Positions 1 to 6,298 of a stretch of DNA of 6,298 nt are shown here, in pieces (within the stretch, counting starts at the first letter, position 1; every line of letters starts with the position of its first letter). This stretch comes from Bacteroidia bacterium (GTDB lineage Bacteria > Bacteroidota > Bacteroidia > NS11-12g > UBA955): assembly GCA_020848595.1 (NCBI GenBank), contig JADLHV010000178.1, positions 1 to 6,298 on the forward strand. The letters run 5' to 3'. Position numbers and translations under genes: made by a program. Under the pieces are notes generated by a model. That model did not search any database and was not told the origin of the DNA. It was given only the letters and a program-made list of their open reading frames with translations.

Positions 1-84
1 ATAACAAGCAATAATTGCACAATTAGTACATTAAAAGATGGCAAATGGATAGAAACCCTTATTTCTAAAGATCATAAAGACTAA
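1..84 (+). CDS. C-terminal end of an unidentified protein (partial)
   Basis: Frame 1 is open from the window edge to a TAA at 82-84 and gives 27 residues ending in KDHKD. The fragment is polar, with one Cys, and is too short to assign to any family. It is taken as a real gene end because the stop lies only four bases before the next start codon on the same strand, a spacing typical of an operon. The start and most of the gene lie outside the window. Confidence 0.55.
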   Translation: MTSNNCTISTLKDGKWIETLISKDHKD

Positions 85-88
85 ACGT

Positions 89-1240
89 ATGATTAAAAGA
101 GTAAACCTTATATACTATTTTTTATTCATTACTAATAATTTATTTGCTGATTTAAAATATCAACCAATTCAATTTAGTATTAAAACAGAAAAAGAAAGCT
201 ATTATGAAGGAGAAAAAATAACCTTTATCATCTCTATGACCAATATAGATAGGTCTAATGCATACCCAGTATTACTGCCACACACTCAAAATACTGGTAA
301 TAAACTATTGCAACTGATATTATTCGACAAAGCTCAAAATTACACATTAGTAAGAGGAACGGAAAACCCTGAAATGAACATGATGGTTCATGATACGGGT
401 TCAATTCTATTAAAATATATACAACCTTTAGAAAAAATAGAATATAAAATCCACCTCAATGATTTTGAAAATTATTATTCATATCATACTACTAATAGTT
501 CTCATCATAGTTTTGGAACGCCAATATTTCCAGGCAAGTACAGAATAAGTGTACTTTATATTCCTTATGGACATTCAATAGGAGATAGCATCTACTCTTA
601 TTACAATGGCATTTGGTCTTCACCTGGCGACCAAGACTTTATCAACCATAAACCGAATACTCAAGAAATTCCATGGCAAGGTGTTGAATCAAATAAAGTT
701 GATTTGAAAATACTTAAATCACCAGAGAATATTGTTTCAATAGAGGGTAATAAATACTTCATAAAACCTTTTAATAGGGCCTATTATTATTTTAAAGACA
801 GCATGGGTGTAATAGGTAAAAATGAAGTATATGTTAGTAACATTCCTATTGACAGTTTTATATGCATAGAAAGTGAATTTTCAATAAATCACACTAACCC
901 TCTTTACTCAGAGTACATTATAAGATTTGATGATAGAGACATCAAAGAATACATCAAATACAAAGATAGTTTTCCCGATGTTGAAATGTGCAAACAGAAG
1001 CACTTTAGTCCTAATATTTTACTATGCGTTCAATTTAACAGTTTTAAAAAATATGTTTTTTATGCTGAAAAGATATCAAACATTGGATTTATATCCTATT
1101 TATATCAACAGCCATTGAACAAAATCCATCAGGAAACCAATTGTACAGAAGATGGCTTATTGTGTGTCACTAAAACATACACATACGATGCCACCGGGGA
1201 ATTAATTAATACTAGCATTTATCAATTTGAATCAAAATAA
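89..1240 (+). CDS. Secreted protein of unknown function, N-terminal beta-sandwich likely
   Basis: A 383-residue protein I do not recognise as a named family. Residues 1-20 look like a Sec signal peptide: a Lys/Arg start, a hydrophobic core (LIYYFLFI) and a probable cut after LFA, before D21. No lipobox Cys follows, so it is probably not a lipoprotein. Residues about 25-210 have the alternating pattern of an Ig-like beta-sandwich, including YYEGEKITFIISMTN (38-52) and PGKYRISVLYIP (148-159); similar edge motifs occur in extracellular Ig-like or BsuPI-like domains, but this is only a resemblance. The C-terminal half has five Cys (259, 301, 313, 352, 359) and ends with YTYDATGELINTSIY (364-378), reminiscent of YD or YwqK-type short repeats. 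There is no T9SS sorting domain. The ATG is four bases after the upstream stop, with no clear ribosome binding site, and 27 bases separate its TAA from the next gene, so it is probably mid-operon. Its role is unknown. Confidence 0.85.
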   Translation: MIKRVNLIYYFLFITNNLFADLKYQPIQFSIKTEKESYYEGEKITFIISMTNIDRSNAYPVLLPHTQNTGNKLLQLILFDKAQNYTLVRGTENPEMNMMVHDTGSILLKYIQPLEKIEYKIHLNDFENYYSYHTTNSSHHSFGTPIFPGKYRISVLYIPYGHSIGDSIYSYYNGIWSSPGDQDFINHKPNTQEIPWQGVESNKVDLKILKSPENIVSIEGNKYFIKPFNRAYYYFKDSMGVIGKNEVYVSNIPIDSFICIESEFSINHTNPLYSEYIIRFDDRDIKEYIKYKDSFPDVEMCKQKHFSPNILLCVQFNSFKKYVFYAEKISNIGFISYLYQQPLNKIHQETNCTEDGLLCVTKTYTYDATGELINTSIYQFESK

Positions 1241-1267
1241 TACTTTAACCATAAAAATAATTAAATC

Positions 1268-3898
1268 ATGAGAAAATATTTACTTTTATTTACCCTTACA
1301 TATTTTATTTACCCAAACAATGTTTTGGCTGTATTGAATCCTCCAACATTAAGTTTTCCTTCAAATAATATGACCTATAATTATTTTGAAGTACAATTCT
1401 CATTATCCGCTCAAAATGGTGTGAGTGTTTTTCAATTTCAATACGATACGACGAACAATTTCAATAGCCTACAATTAAAGACTTTATTTTCAAGTACTAC
1501 CTATTCTGGAATAGGCTCAACCTTGAGGAAAAGTAAAACATATTATTGGAGAGCAAGGGCAATTAATACTGGAGATACTTCAACATGGACTTCAGCTTGG
1601 TCTTTTACTGTCGGTAACCAAATGACACTAGTTGCACCTAGCAATAATAGCTCTGGAGATATTAAAAAATTGCAATGTGCTTATTGGAGTTATTACACTT
1701 CATTTACTAACATTGGCAATTACTATTTATTTGAATTGGATACAGTCAATACAATGAATTCAGTCAACAGAAAATACTTTAAGAGTAATATTAGTTTTGG
1801 CCTTGATTCCTTATTTTTTAAATTTGGAAGAAAAATTTGTTGGAGAGCTACTGCTATAAATAGTTTTGGTGATACTATTAATTGGTCATCTGTTAATACT
1901 TACAACGTAGATAAAAATGTACCAGTCAACTCCATAAGCAGTACAACTGACCCAGAAATTTACATGAATTTACCAGGTTTTGGAGCCTCTGAATCTATTA
2001 TTCAATTTGACACTTCAGCTAACTTTAATTCACCCATATTGTATGAAAAAACATTACAAGTAGGAATCACTAAGGATACCATTAGAAATCTATTTTTCGG
2101 AAAAAAATATTATTACAGAGTTAGAGCCTCGTTTAATGGTAGTAAAAGCAATTGGTCGCTAGTACAATCCACTACTGTTAGAAATAATTTCGCAAGTATT
2201 TCTCCTTTTAATAATCAAACTGTTCAAACATTGATACCTGTATTTGGTTGGACTAAGACATTTGGAATAAAAACCCATATGCAAATATCTACTGATTTGA
2301 ATTTCCAAAACATCATTTTTGATACCATAACCAATGCTAACAATCAAATAAAACATAAAGACACTTTTAATATCTCTACAATATATTATTGGAGAATAAG
2401 AGCCTTACACTCCAAAGACACTATGAATTGGATAGTATTGAGTTTTAAAACTTTTAATGGGGCAGTAAATTTATACTCCCCAGCCAATTTTGCGATTAAC
2501 CAAGATATTAATATTGGATTAAGTTTCGAAAAATACAATTTTACAAAAACTTATATTTTAGAATATGATACTGGTAAAATTTTTAATCAAAATAGTCCAT
2601 CTATCAAGAGAGTCTACAATTTTAAACAAGGAATATCACCAAGCTTTCTAAAGTCAGATACTCTTTTTAACTATGCAACTACTTATGTTTGGAGGGTAAA
2701 AGGAGTATATGGAAGCGATACATCACTACCTAGCACGTCTAGAGTATTTACAACTATAGATAAACCTACACTGCATTATCCTGATTTTAATTATGTCGGC
2801 GTTGGCACCTTTGTAGAAGGTTTAATCAATCCTTTAGCTGGATCTTCGCATGTCTTATGGGAGCTTGACACCAATGTTAATTTCAATTCTCCTCATCTGT
2901 ATGTTGGCAAAGACACACATGTTTTAGACAATATTACCCCCACTAAAGTATTATTAAATTTCCCTAAAGCACTTAGATTCGAAACTCAGTATTTTTGGAG
3001 AGCCAAATGCATTAGCAAAATTGATAGCAGCGATTGGTCATTAATTTACAAATTTACTCCTACTACAACCCCTTGGATAAACAGCCCTGCAAATAATTCA
3101 AAAAACATCACTACTACCCCTACATTAATTTGGGGAGTTCAAGGTTCTGTCAATGATTATATATTCCAATATCAAATCTCAACAGACTCAAATTTTATAG
3201 CTGCGGCAATCGTTTCATTACCTTCTGGCAATTCTTCTAGCGCTATGGTATCTTGTTTACCTTCTACTAAATATTATTGGAGAGCTAGAGCCTATCACAT
3301 CAAAGACACCAGTCAATGGACTCCCGTTTATAATTTTACAACCGTAGTTAGTACAGATGTTGTAAAAGTAAAATTAATATCACCTGCTAATAACACAATT
3401 AATATCAATGCTACATCTATTCCTTTAGAATGGCACTCAGCATTAAATGCAGAAACCTATACCATACAAATATCAAATAATTCAAATTTTAGTACCATTA
3501 TTGGCTCTGTAAACTCCGTTGATACTATTTTAGATTTAAATGGATTAACTCAAGGCAATACTTATTACTGGAGAGTAAGAGGTTTCAATGATAATAAAAT
3601 TGGACCTTGGTCAGATATTTGGAAATTCAATACAAATGCCCCAACAACTATAAGTTATTTTAATGATTCTAGCTGGGTTAATATTTATCCAAATCCAAGT
3701 TCGAATAGTATTAATGTAAACTGTGAAGGTAATTTTAAAACAGAAATATATAATGCTTTAGGACAATTAGTATTCTCACAACTAAATTCAATAGATGCAA
3801 TAAATATTAATACAATAGATTTTACTGAAGGAATTTATTTAATAGTTATAACCACGGGGAAAGGTGTCTATAAAGAGCAAATTATTATTAATCATTGA
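1268..3898 (+). CDS. T9SS type A sorting domain protein with eight fibronectin-III-like modules
   Basis: An 876-residue exported protein. Residues 1-21 form a signal peptide (MRKYLLLF start, probable cut after VLA). The body is a string of eight modules of 91-102 residues, each ending with a strand of type YYWRxRA, then a variable loop often containing DTSxW, then a strand like FTT. The key aromatic of the module falls at W94, W192, Y283, W375, W475, W577, W671 and W768; module 3 has Tyr instead of Trp. Many modules also contain an F-D-T-x-x-x-F-N-S-like stretch (for example residues near 59-68). The tail from about W803 (VNIYPNPSSNSINV, then IYNALGQLVFS and GIYLIVI) matches the T9SS type A C-terminal sorting domain, so the protein should cross the outer membrane and be anchored or released there. 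No catalytic motif is visible; a structural, adhesive or carbohydrate-binding surface role is inferred. It follows the previous gene by 27 bases and is probably the end of the operon. Confidence 0.95.
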   Translation: MRKYLLLFTLTYFIYPNNVLAVLNPPTLSFPSNNMTYNYFEVQFSLSAQNGVSVFQFQYDTTNNFNSLQLKTLFSSTTYSGIGSTLRKSKTYYWRARAINTGDTSTWTSAWSFTVGNQMTLVAPSNNSSGDIKKLQCAYWSYYTSFTNIGNYYLFELDTVNTMNSVNRKYFKSNISFGLDSLFFKFGRKICWRATAINSFGDTINWSSVNTYNVDKNVPVNSISSTTDPEIYMNLPGFGASESIIQFDTSANFNSPILYEKTLQVGITKDTIRNLFFGKKYYYRVRASFNGSKSNWSLVQSTTVRNNFASISPFNNQTVQTLIPVFGWTKTFGIKTHMQISTDLNFQNIIFDTITNANNQIKHKDTFNISTIYYWRIRALHSKDTMNWIVLSFKTFNGAVNLYSPANFAINQDINIGLSFEKYNFTKTYILEYDTGKIFNQNSPSIKRVYNFKQGISPSFLKSDTLFNYATTYVWRVKGVYGSDTSLPSTSRVFTTIDKPTLHYPDFNYVGVGTFVEGLINPLAGSSHVLWELDTNVNFNSPHLYVGKDTHVLDNITPTKVLLNFPKALRFETQYFWRAKCISKIDSSDWSLIYKFTPTTTPWINSPANNSKNITTTPTLIWGVQGSVNDYIFQYQISTDSNFIAAAIVSLPSGNSSSAMVSCLPSTKYYWRARAYHIKDTSQWTPVYNFTTVVSTDVVKVKLISPANNTININATSIPLEWHSALNAETYTIQISNNSNFSTIIGSVNSVDTILDLNGLTQGNTYYWRVRGFNDNKIGPWSDIWKFNTNAPTTISYFNDSSWVNIYPNPSSNSINVNCEGNFKTEIYNALGQLVFSQLNSIDAININTIDFTEGIYLIVITTGKGVYKEQIIINH

Positions 3899-4039
3899 TT
3901 GAAATAAAATGAAAATGTTTGTTTTTAAATGTACTCAATGAGGGGATTCTAGAACAAAAGTACTGAAAAAGGAATCGAAAAAATTGGACATGGACGTTTA
4001 AATAATAAATGTGCATTTGCAATTACTATAGAGCCCCAA
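3899..4039. other. Spacer between convergent genes, no clear terminator
   Basis: This 141-bp AT-rich stretch lies between the stop of the T9SS protein gene and the stop of cutC on the other strand. I looked for a GC-rich hairpin followed by a T run on either strand and found only weak pairings, such as two GTAC tetranucleotides near 3931 and 3960. Transcription end sites for both operons must lie here or run into the opposing gene, but the sequence does not show them. Confidence 0.5.
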
Positions 4040-4759
4040 TCATTCAATGAAAAAGTTATTCAGCATTGATGATAAATTCTGAATACTTTCCAATGAACTT
4101 ATTTCACTTGAGTCGAATAAGTTAGAATTGGAATTGCCGCTATTAGAATCAATTTTTGTTTTACAGGTGGCGTGTAGTTCTAAGCACCCTGTTTCTTTTA
4201 GAATATGAGTTGCATTGGTGGCATTGATACCTGCTCCGGGCATAATGGTGATTAGTGAACCAAGTTGACTATTCATTTCTTTTAAAGCGGGTATGCCTTT
4301 AACAGCATCAACTTGACCGCCGCTGCTTAAGATTCGTTCGAAGCCTAAATCAATTAGGGTTTTGGCTGAACGTATTAAATTAGAAGTACGGTCGATAGAG
4401 CGATGAAAAGTTGCTGGTCCGCCCCAATGATTCAATACACGTCGACATAAGTCCTTATCAATCTCAGAGGAAGGAGTCAAACAACCGAACACAATGCCAT
4501 TGACACCAATGGATTTGCAAAGATCTATATCTGCCAATAGAATATCAATTTCATCATTAGAATAAACAAAATCGCCTCCTCTTGGTCTTATCATAACATA
4601 AATTGGAATGCCTAGCTTTAAGGATTGTTTAATTGTTCCAGCAGAAGGCGTACAGCCACCATCAGTTAAATTTTCGAATAGTTCGATTCTATTGGCACCA
4701 CCATGATAAGCATTTAGACAGGAGGCAAAACTATTGCAAGCGATTTCTAATTTTATCAT
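4040..4759 (-). CDS. cutC: CutC family protein (annotated copper homeostasis), TIM-barrel
   Basis: A 239-residue cytoplasmic protein, normal length for the CutC family, with no signal peptide. Family motifs appear in order: RIELFENLTDGGCTPS (24-39), VMIRPRGGDFVYS (55-67), GIVFGCLTP (88-96), FHRSID (118-123), RILSSGG (142-148), IMPGAGIN (172-179) and ELHATC (194-199). These lie at strand ends of a TIM-type barrel and build the conserved pocket. The family was linked to copper tolerance in E. coli, but its biochemical activity is not settled and copper binding is not obvious from these residues. A Ser/Asn-rich stretch (about 205-222) replaces the usual short C-terminal linker and is probably lineage-specific. 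The ATG lies one base after the aspG stop (TAA-T-ATG), without a visible ribosome binding site, which suggests shared transcription and translational coupling. That context hints at a role in glycoconjugate or sugar metabolism rather than only metal handling; this is inference. Confidence 0.95.
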   Translation of the reverse strand: MIKLEIACNSFASCLNAYHGGANRIELFENLTDGGCTPSAGTIKQSLKLGIPIYVMIRPRGGDFVYSNDEIDILLADIDLCKSIGVNGIVFGCLTPSSEIDKDLCRRVLNHWGGPATFHRSIDRTSNLIRSAKTLIDLGFERILSSGGQVDAVKGIPALKEMNSQLGSLITIMPGAGINATNATHILKETGCLELHATCKTKIDSNSGNSNSNLFDSSEISSLESIQNLSSMLNNFFIE

Positions 4760-4760
4760 A

Positions 4761-5765
4761 TTATATTAACGCAAGAGCTTCAAACTTTTTTGTTTCATCA
4801 TTTGTATTAACACCAAAATCAAAACCTTTTTGGAGCGCATAAGCACCGAATTCACCTTTTTTATTTAAGGCAATGAATCCAACTTGAATCGATTTAGGGT
4901 CACGAGGCGTTATTTGTTTAATGCGTTCCACCGCCAATTTGCAGGCTTTTTCTGGACTAAAACCACGGCGCATATATTCTACAACTAAGAAGCTACCGCA
5001 AGTTCGAATAACTTCTTCGCCATGGCCTGTAGCAGTTGCCGCGCCAATGGCATTATCGACATACAAACCTGCGCCAATTACAGGAGAATCGCCCACTCTG
5101 CCATGCATTTTAAAGGCCATTCCACTAGTAGTGCAAGCGCCACTTAGGTTACCGTTTGCATCCATGGCAATCATACCAATAGTATCATGATTAAATTCGT
5201 TAGCTGGAGGCGTATTTTGATTTTTTTCTATATTGATTTTAGGTTGATATTCAGATTTAGATAACCAATTTTGGTAGGCGTTTAGGGCATTCGGACTCAA
5301 GTCAGAGGACTCTAAATTTTGACCTTGATTGAGCGCAAAATCTTGAGCACCCTTACCAACGATAAATACGTGAGGAGTTTTCTCCATAACCATTCGTGCA
5401 GTATGAATAGGGCTTTTAATTCGTTCTAAAGCAGCGACAGCACCTATTTCATATTGATGATTCATAATACTAGCATCAAGAGTTACAAAGCCATCTCTAT
5501 CGGGATAAGCACCTAGTCCAACACAACAATTATTGATATCATTTTCGCATACTTGAACACCATTTTCTACAGCATCTAGAGCAGATCCATTTTGACTTAG
5601 AATTTGCCAAGCTATAGGATTAGCTTTAATAGACTGATTATGCCACGTACTAAGGACTATGGGTTTAATAGGTATTTTATTGGATTTATTTTTAGAATAT
5701 CCAAATTTTGAATAGAAGGATAGTCCACCTAAGCCTAACAATTTAACAATTTCGCGTCTGTTCAT
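4761..5765 (-). CDS. aspG: N4-(beta-N-acetylglucosaminyl)-L-asparaginase (glycosylasparaginase)
   Basis: A 334-residue N-terminal-nucleophile hydrolase that splits the GlcNAc-Asn bond left after N-glycoprotein breakdown, giving aspartate and the amino sugar. The precursor should cleave itself between D194 and T195 in HDTIGM, giving an alpha chain (up to 194) and a beta chain of 140 residues with T195 as nucleophile. Residues known in the Elizabethkingia enzyme (Trp11, Thr152, Thr170, Arg180, Asp183, Thr203, Gly204) correspond to W41, T195, T213, R223, D226, T246 and G247, with identical spacing from the nucleophile onward, so activity is expected. The N-terminus MNRREIVKLLGLGGLSF has a twin-arginine-like pair before a short hydrophobic stretch, suggesting export to the periplasm, perhaps by Tat; the pattern is short of the full consensus. 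The chosen ATG at 5763-5765 keeps this signal. It is the first gene of a two-gene operon with cutC. An unusual C79-C80 pair lies in the alpha chain. Confidence 0.97.
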   Translation of the reverse strand: MNRREIVKLLGLGGLSFYSKFGYSKNKSNKIPIKPIVLSTWHNQSIKANPIAWQILSQNGSALDAVENGVQVCENDINNCCVGLGAYPDRDGFVTLDASIMNHQYEIGAVAALERIKSPIHTARMVMEKTPHVFIVGKGAQDFALNQGQNLESSDLSPNALNAYQNWLSKSEYQPKINIEKNQNTPPANEFNHDTIGMIAMDANGNLSGACTTSGMAFKMHGRVGDSPVIGAGLYVDNAIGAATATGHGEEVIRTCGSFLVVEYMRRGFSPEKACKLAVERIKQITPRDPKSIQVGFIALNKKGEFGAYALQKGFDFGVNTNDETKKFEALALI

Positions 5766-5770
5766 TAAAG

Positions 5771-5778
5771 CAAAGATA
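5771..5778 (-). promoter_or_regulatory. Possible Bacteroidota -7 promoter element for aspG-cutC
   Basis: On the minus strand these bases read TATCTTTG, an exact fit to the TAnnTTTG -7 element of Bacteroidota primary-sigma promoters. It ends five bases before the aspG ATG, so the message would be nearly leaderless. No good TTG or TTTG -33 element lies at the usual distance of about 19 bases; the nearest TTTG is only nine bases upstream. The match may be chance in AT-rich DNA. Confidence 0.35.
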
Positions 5779-5842
5779 ATAGAGATTCAAATTCGATTTC
5801 ATGAATTTTTTCTTTAGCTAGACAAATTGCAAAAAAGCTATA

Positions 5843-6000
5843 CTAAACATGTTTGTACCGGGCACCATTTCTGACTGCTATTATAAATTATTTAGCACCC
5901 AGAATGAGCACTAAAAACTCTATTACTTTATAAATCCAAAGCATCTATTTACTCTCACATTCAACTCCAGCACTACAACTCGAATCTTTAGAATCAAGCA
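5843..6000. repeat. Tandem direct repeat, copy 1 (158 bp)
   Basis: First full unit of a direct repeat that begins with CTAAACATGTTTGTACCGGG. By eye it differs from the second copy at about 18 of 158 positions with no insertions or deletions, so identity is near 89 percent. Changes cluster at 5864-5906 and 5952-5990, while 5907-5951 is nearly invariant. The unit starts 78 bases upstream of the aspG start codon and has no open reading frame of note. No further copy is recognisable between it and aspG. Confidence 0.93.
5845..5854. repeat. 10-bp perfect palindrome AAACATGTTT in repeat copy 1
   Basis: AAACATGTTT is its own reverse complement. It recurs unchanged at 6003-6012 in copy 2 and is broken in copy 3 (ACACACGTTT at 6161-6170). 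A dyad of this size could be a binding site for a dimeric regulator, and copy 1 lies about 80 bases upstream of aspG. Nothing else in the sequence confirms that role. Confidence 0.4.
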
Positions 6001-6158
6001 CTAAACATGTTTGTACCGGGCGCCATTTCAGACTACCGTTGTAAATTATATAATACCCAGAATAAGCACTAAAAACTCTATTACTTTATAAATCCAAAGC
6101 ATCTATTTACGCTCACATAAAATTCGAGCACTATAACACGAATCATTAGAATCAAGCA
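6001..6158. repeat. Tandem direct repeat, copy 2 (158 bp)
   Basis: Second full unit, directly abutting the first, again opening with CTAAACATGTTTGTACCGGG. It shares an uninterrupted block of more than 40 bases with copy 1 (6065-6109, matching 5907-5951). Relative to copy 1 it gains a GGCGCC hexamer near the start, which copy 3 also has, so copies 2 and 3 share this derived or ancestral base. Confidence 0.93.
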
Positions 6159-6200
6159 CTACACACGTTTGTAACGGGCGCCATTGCAGACTGCTGTTGT
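6159..6200. repeat. Tandem direct repeat, truncated copy 3 (42 bp)
   Basis: Starts exactly 158 bases after copy 2, with CTACACACGTTTGTAACGGG. It matches the first 42 bases of copy 2 with about six differences, then similarity stops after TTGT at 6200. The sequence that follows is GC-richer and belongs to the inverted repeat. Copy 3 is the most diverged copy, as expected for the edge of an array. Confidence 0.85.
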
Positions 6201-6298
6201 CGGCGGTTTGAGAAAAACAGGGGCACCCAATGTAACAGCTCAAAAGGGAATCTTTGAGCTCGTTACAATTGGGTCTGTTTTTCCAAACAGACGGCAAA
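6197..6298. repeat. Long imperfect inverted repeat (hairpin), reaching the window edge
   Basis: The arms 6213-6244 and 6253-6282 pair in blocks of 8, 6, 6 and 8 bp: AAAAACAG with CTGTTTTT, ACCCAA with TTGGGT, TGTAAC with GTTACA, and AGCTCAAA with TTTGAGCT. Only bulges interrupt these 28 pairs: GGGC on the left and two single bases on the right. The loop is AGGGAATC (6245-6252). Weaker pairing continues outward, TTGTCGGCGGTTTGAG (6197-6212) against CCAAACAGACGGCAA (6283-6297), with about 13 of 16 positions agreeing. Candidates are a small palindromic mobile element (MITE-like), a bidirectional terminator with T-rich ends, or a structured RNA. It lies beyond the last gene in the window, and what flanks it on the right is unknown. 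Confidence 0.85.

Noticed and set aside
3899..4039. Rho-independent terminator between the convergent operons
   Set aside because: Only 4-6 bp pairings were found, without a T run after a GC-rich stem, so no terminator is annotated.
3953..4069. A 38-codon open stretch on the plus strand that looked like a gene fossil (reading NKSTEKGIEKIGHGR near its start)
   Set aside because: It follows a stop codon, has no start codon, and its end overlaps the cutC coding region on the other strand. Too short and unmatched to call a pseudogene.
4921..5190. Plus-strand open frame of 89 codons inside aspG
   Set aside because: It lies wholly on the antisense of a well-supported gene whose catalytic residues are all conserved; an antisense shadow. 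The frames at 927-1118, 2159-2356 and 4633-4842 were dismissed because they likewise lie within, or almost within, well-supported genes.
5843..6200. CRISPR array
   Set aside because: The period is 158 bp and nearly the whole unit repeats; there are no short identical repeats separated by unique spacers, and no cas genes.
6103..6297. Minus-strand open frame of 64 codons across the repeat and hairpin
   Set aside because: It runs through both arms of the inverted repeat and through tandem-repeat sequence, has an unusual Cys- and Ser-rich composition, and the corresponding stretch of copy 1 does not preserve it as a gene. Treated as chance.
6197..6298. Integron attC recombination site
   Set aside because: The bulged hairpin form is similar, but the GTTRRRY and RYYYAAC core boxes are not present at the arm ends and there is no cassette array or integrase in the window.

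Overview
The window is AT-rich and reads as a chromosomal segment from a member of the Bacteroidota. The clearest marker is the 876-residue protein at 1268-3898, which ends in a type IX secretion (T9SS) type A sorting domain, a system confined essentially to that phylum. Supporting signs are the lack of Shine-Dalgarno motifs before the genes, a possible TAnnTTTG-type -7 element before the asparaginase gene, and a glycosylasparaginase closely resembling the flavobacterial enzyme. Genus cannot be read from the sequence.

Layout: 1-84 is the last 27 codons of a plus-strand gene. Four bases later comes a 383-residue secreted protein of unknown function (89-1240), and 27 bases after that the large T9SS cargo protein (1268-3898). 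These three plus-strand genes look like one operon for exported proteins. A 141-bp spacer (3899-4039) with no convincing terminator separates them from a convergent minus-strand pair: aspG, N4-(beta-N-acetylglucosaminyl)-L-asparaginase (4761-5765), followed after one base by cutC, a CutC-family TIM-barrel protein (4040-4759). The pair is almost certainly co-transcribed and may be translationally coupled.

The last 533 bases (5766-6298) hold no credible gene. They contain a direct tandem repeat with an exact 158-bp period (two full copies and a 42-bp third copy, 5843-6200). This joins, almost at the base where repeat similarity stops, a roughly 100-bp imperfect inverted repeat (6197-6298) that can fold into one long hairpin with a 28-bp core stem. 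This repeat-plus-hairpin structure is the least explained part of the window.

Functionally, aspG would remove the last GlcNAc from asparagine after N-glycoproteins are degraded, and its N-terminal signal suggests it acts outside the cytoplasm. The CutC neighbour is annotated by family as copper homeostasis, but its coupling to a glycoprotein-degrading enzyme makes that label doubtful here. The T9SS protein is a chain of eight fibronectin-III-like modules without a visible catalytic domain, so it is more likely a surface or adhesion protein than an enzyme.
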